A DNA stretch of 5,838 bases from Reyranella sp. (lineage in GTDB: Bacteria; Pseudomonadota; Alphaproteobacteria; Reyranellales; Reyranellaceae), in assembly GCA_016780605.1 (NCBI GenBank), contig JADHLS010000387.1, positions 1 to 5,838 of the forward strand, written 5' to 3'. Made by a program: the position numbers and the translations under genes. The notes under the pieces are model-generated. The model made no database searches. It saw only the letters and a list, made by a program, of their open reading frames with translations, and was not told the origin of the DNA. Positions 5,266-5,838 of the stretch are shown here, in pieces (position 1 is the stretch's first letter; every line of letters begins with the position of its first letter).

Positions 5266-5838
5266 ATGTGCACCATAGGCCGTCCCACTCGTTACCGTCC
5301 TGAGCTTTGCGAGCAGGCGCACAATTACTGCCTGCTCGGCGCGACCAACGATGAATTGGCCGAGTTCTTCGGCGTCTGTCCGAGCACCATCGACAATTGG
5401 ATTGCGCGTCACGCCGACTTCGCGGCCGCGGTGAAGAGCGGGCGCGCTTTCGCCGACGCCAGGGTCGCCCGCAGTCTCTACAACCGCGCCCTGGGCTACG
5501 ACCGCAAGCTCGGGCGCGAGATCCTGCACAAGGGCGAGCTCCGGACGCTCAGCCGCACCGTGCATTATCCGCCCAATGTCCAGGCCTGCATGTTCTGGCT
5601 GCGCAATCGTCGCCCGCAGACCTGGCGTGATCGGCCCACGGCGAGCTCAACCGCCGTAGAGATACGTCGGCAGCCACAGCCTCATGCCGGGCCACACATC
5701 CATGACTACCAGGCAGAGGATGACGATCAGCATGTAGGGCATCATGCCGCCGAAGATCTGATTGAGCGTGACGTGCGGCGGCGAGACGCCCTTGAGGTAG
5801 AAGGCCGACATCGCCACGGGCGGCGACAGGAAGGCGGC
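5266..5838 (+). CDS. Phage terminase small subunit-like HTH protein, 3' end abnormal
   Basis: The frame has no stop in the window (191 codons). It starts MCTIGRPTRYRPELCEQA, followed by a helix-turn-helix at residues 25-49 (ATNDELAEFFGVCPSTIDNW), a helical stretch SGRAFADARVARSLYNRALGY (58-78) and the closing block YPPNVQACMFWLRNRRPQTWRDR (101-123). This order is that of terminase small subunit-like proteins common in alphaproteobacterial prophages, which bind DNA at packaging sites. Recognisable homology ends near 5637. Beyond that the translation is His/Arg/Asp-rich and runs antisense to the dctM-like gene, so it is probably not native. A normal C-terminus is missing, or a single-base shift hides a stop: a TAG at 5657-5659 lies in the next frame. 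No large terminase subunit or other phage gene is visible, so it may be a remnant or a domesticated DNA-binding protein. Confidence 0.75.
   Translation, partial: MCTIGRPTRYRPELCEQAHNYCLLGATNDELAEFFGVCPSTIDNWIARHADFAAAVKSGRAFADARVARSLYNRALGYDRKLGREILHKGELRTLSRTVHYPPNVQACMFWLRNRRPQTWRDRPTASSTAVEIRRQPQPHAGPHIHDYQAEDDDQHVGHHAAEDLIERDVRRRDALEVEGRHRHGRRQEGG
5647..5838 (-). CDS. dctM: TRAP transporter large permease, DctM type (3' end only)
   Basis: The last 63 residues and stop of a gene that begins beyond the right edge. The visible peptide starts AAFLSPPVAMSAFYLKGV and continues with NQIFGGMMPYMLIVILCLVVMDVWP, a terminal transmembrane helix, before ending LWLPTYLYGG. The F-L-S/T-P-P-V-A, F-Y-L-K-G-V and N-Q-I-F-x-G-x-M-P elements are the conserved C-terminal end of the large TRAP permease (DctM), the 12-helix inner membrane subunit that imports carboxylates or similar solutes with a periplasmic binding protein and the small subunit DctQ. 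The substrate cannot be told from here. Its 3' end lies tail-to-tail with the HTH gene, whose frame continues antisense over all of it. No intrinsic terminator is visible after the stop. Confidence 0.92.
   Translation of the reverse strand, partial: AAFLSPPVAMSAFYLKGVSPPHVTLNQIFGGMMPYMLIVILCLVVMDVWPGMRLWLPTYLYGG

Noticed and set aside
5227..5565. A 112-codon minus-strand ORF opposite the HTH gene
   Set aside because: The plus-strand translation has clear terminase-like motifs; the opposite reading has none.

Overview
This is a GC-rich window with dense coding on both strands and short gaps. The gene families suggest an alphaproteobacterium of the rhizobial/Rhodospirillales type, for example a Bradyrhizobium- or Reyranella-like organism. 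They are a PuuE-like polysaccharide deacetylase, a rhizobial-type class III adenylate cyclase, a TRAP transporter permease, a LapA-like membrane protein and a phage-terminase-like HTH protein. The genus is a guess from family resemblance.

Layout. Bases 8-82 hold a long inverted repeat of REP-like appearance directly upstream of the first gene. A plus-strand group follows: a metal-independent-type polysaccharide deacetylase (96-1004), a VOC/glyoxalase-fold metalloprotein (1026-1469) and a class III adenylate cyclase (1490-2716). The gaps are 21 and 20 nt, so this is probably one operon. The cyclase stop codon directly abuts the stop codon of a minus-strand group with no base between them. Read in its own direction, that group is: a serine hydrolase of the class C beta-lactamase/esterase type (5013-3850), an AAG-family 3-methyladenine DNA glycosylase (3818-3219), a 56-residue putative secreted two-cysteine protein (3124-2954) and a two-helix LapA-domain protein (2944-2717). 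The last two are tightly coupled: the stop codon of the first overlaps the Shine-Dalgarno site of the second.

Right end. After an AT-rich divergent intergenic region, a plus-strand ORF starts at 5266. It resembles phage terminase small subunits and has an N-terminal helix-turn-helix. Its recognisable part ends near 5637 and the frame then stays open to the window edge, reading antisense through the 3' end of a minus-strand TRAP transporter large permease (dctM type, stop at 5647-5649).

What stands out is the 5' region of the HTH gene. It has a hairpin/operator-like inverted repeat, three copies of a GTCATSAAA box, and a promoter-like pair placed so that transcription could begin at the ATG itself. 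No complete new defence or mobile system is visible. The HTH gene looks like a domesticated or remnant phage gene, possibly autoregulated. The other genes are ordinary metabolic, signalling and repair functions. There is no tRNA, rRNA, CRISPR array or complete insertion sequence, and no gene-free stretch longer than 300 bases.
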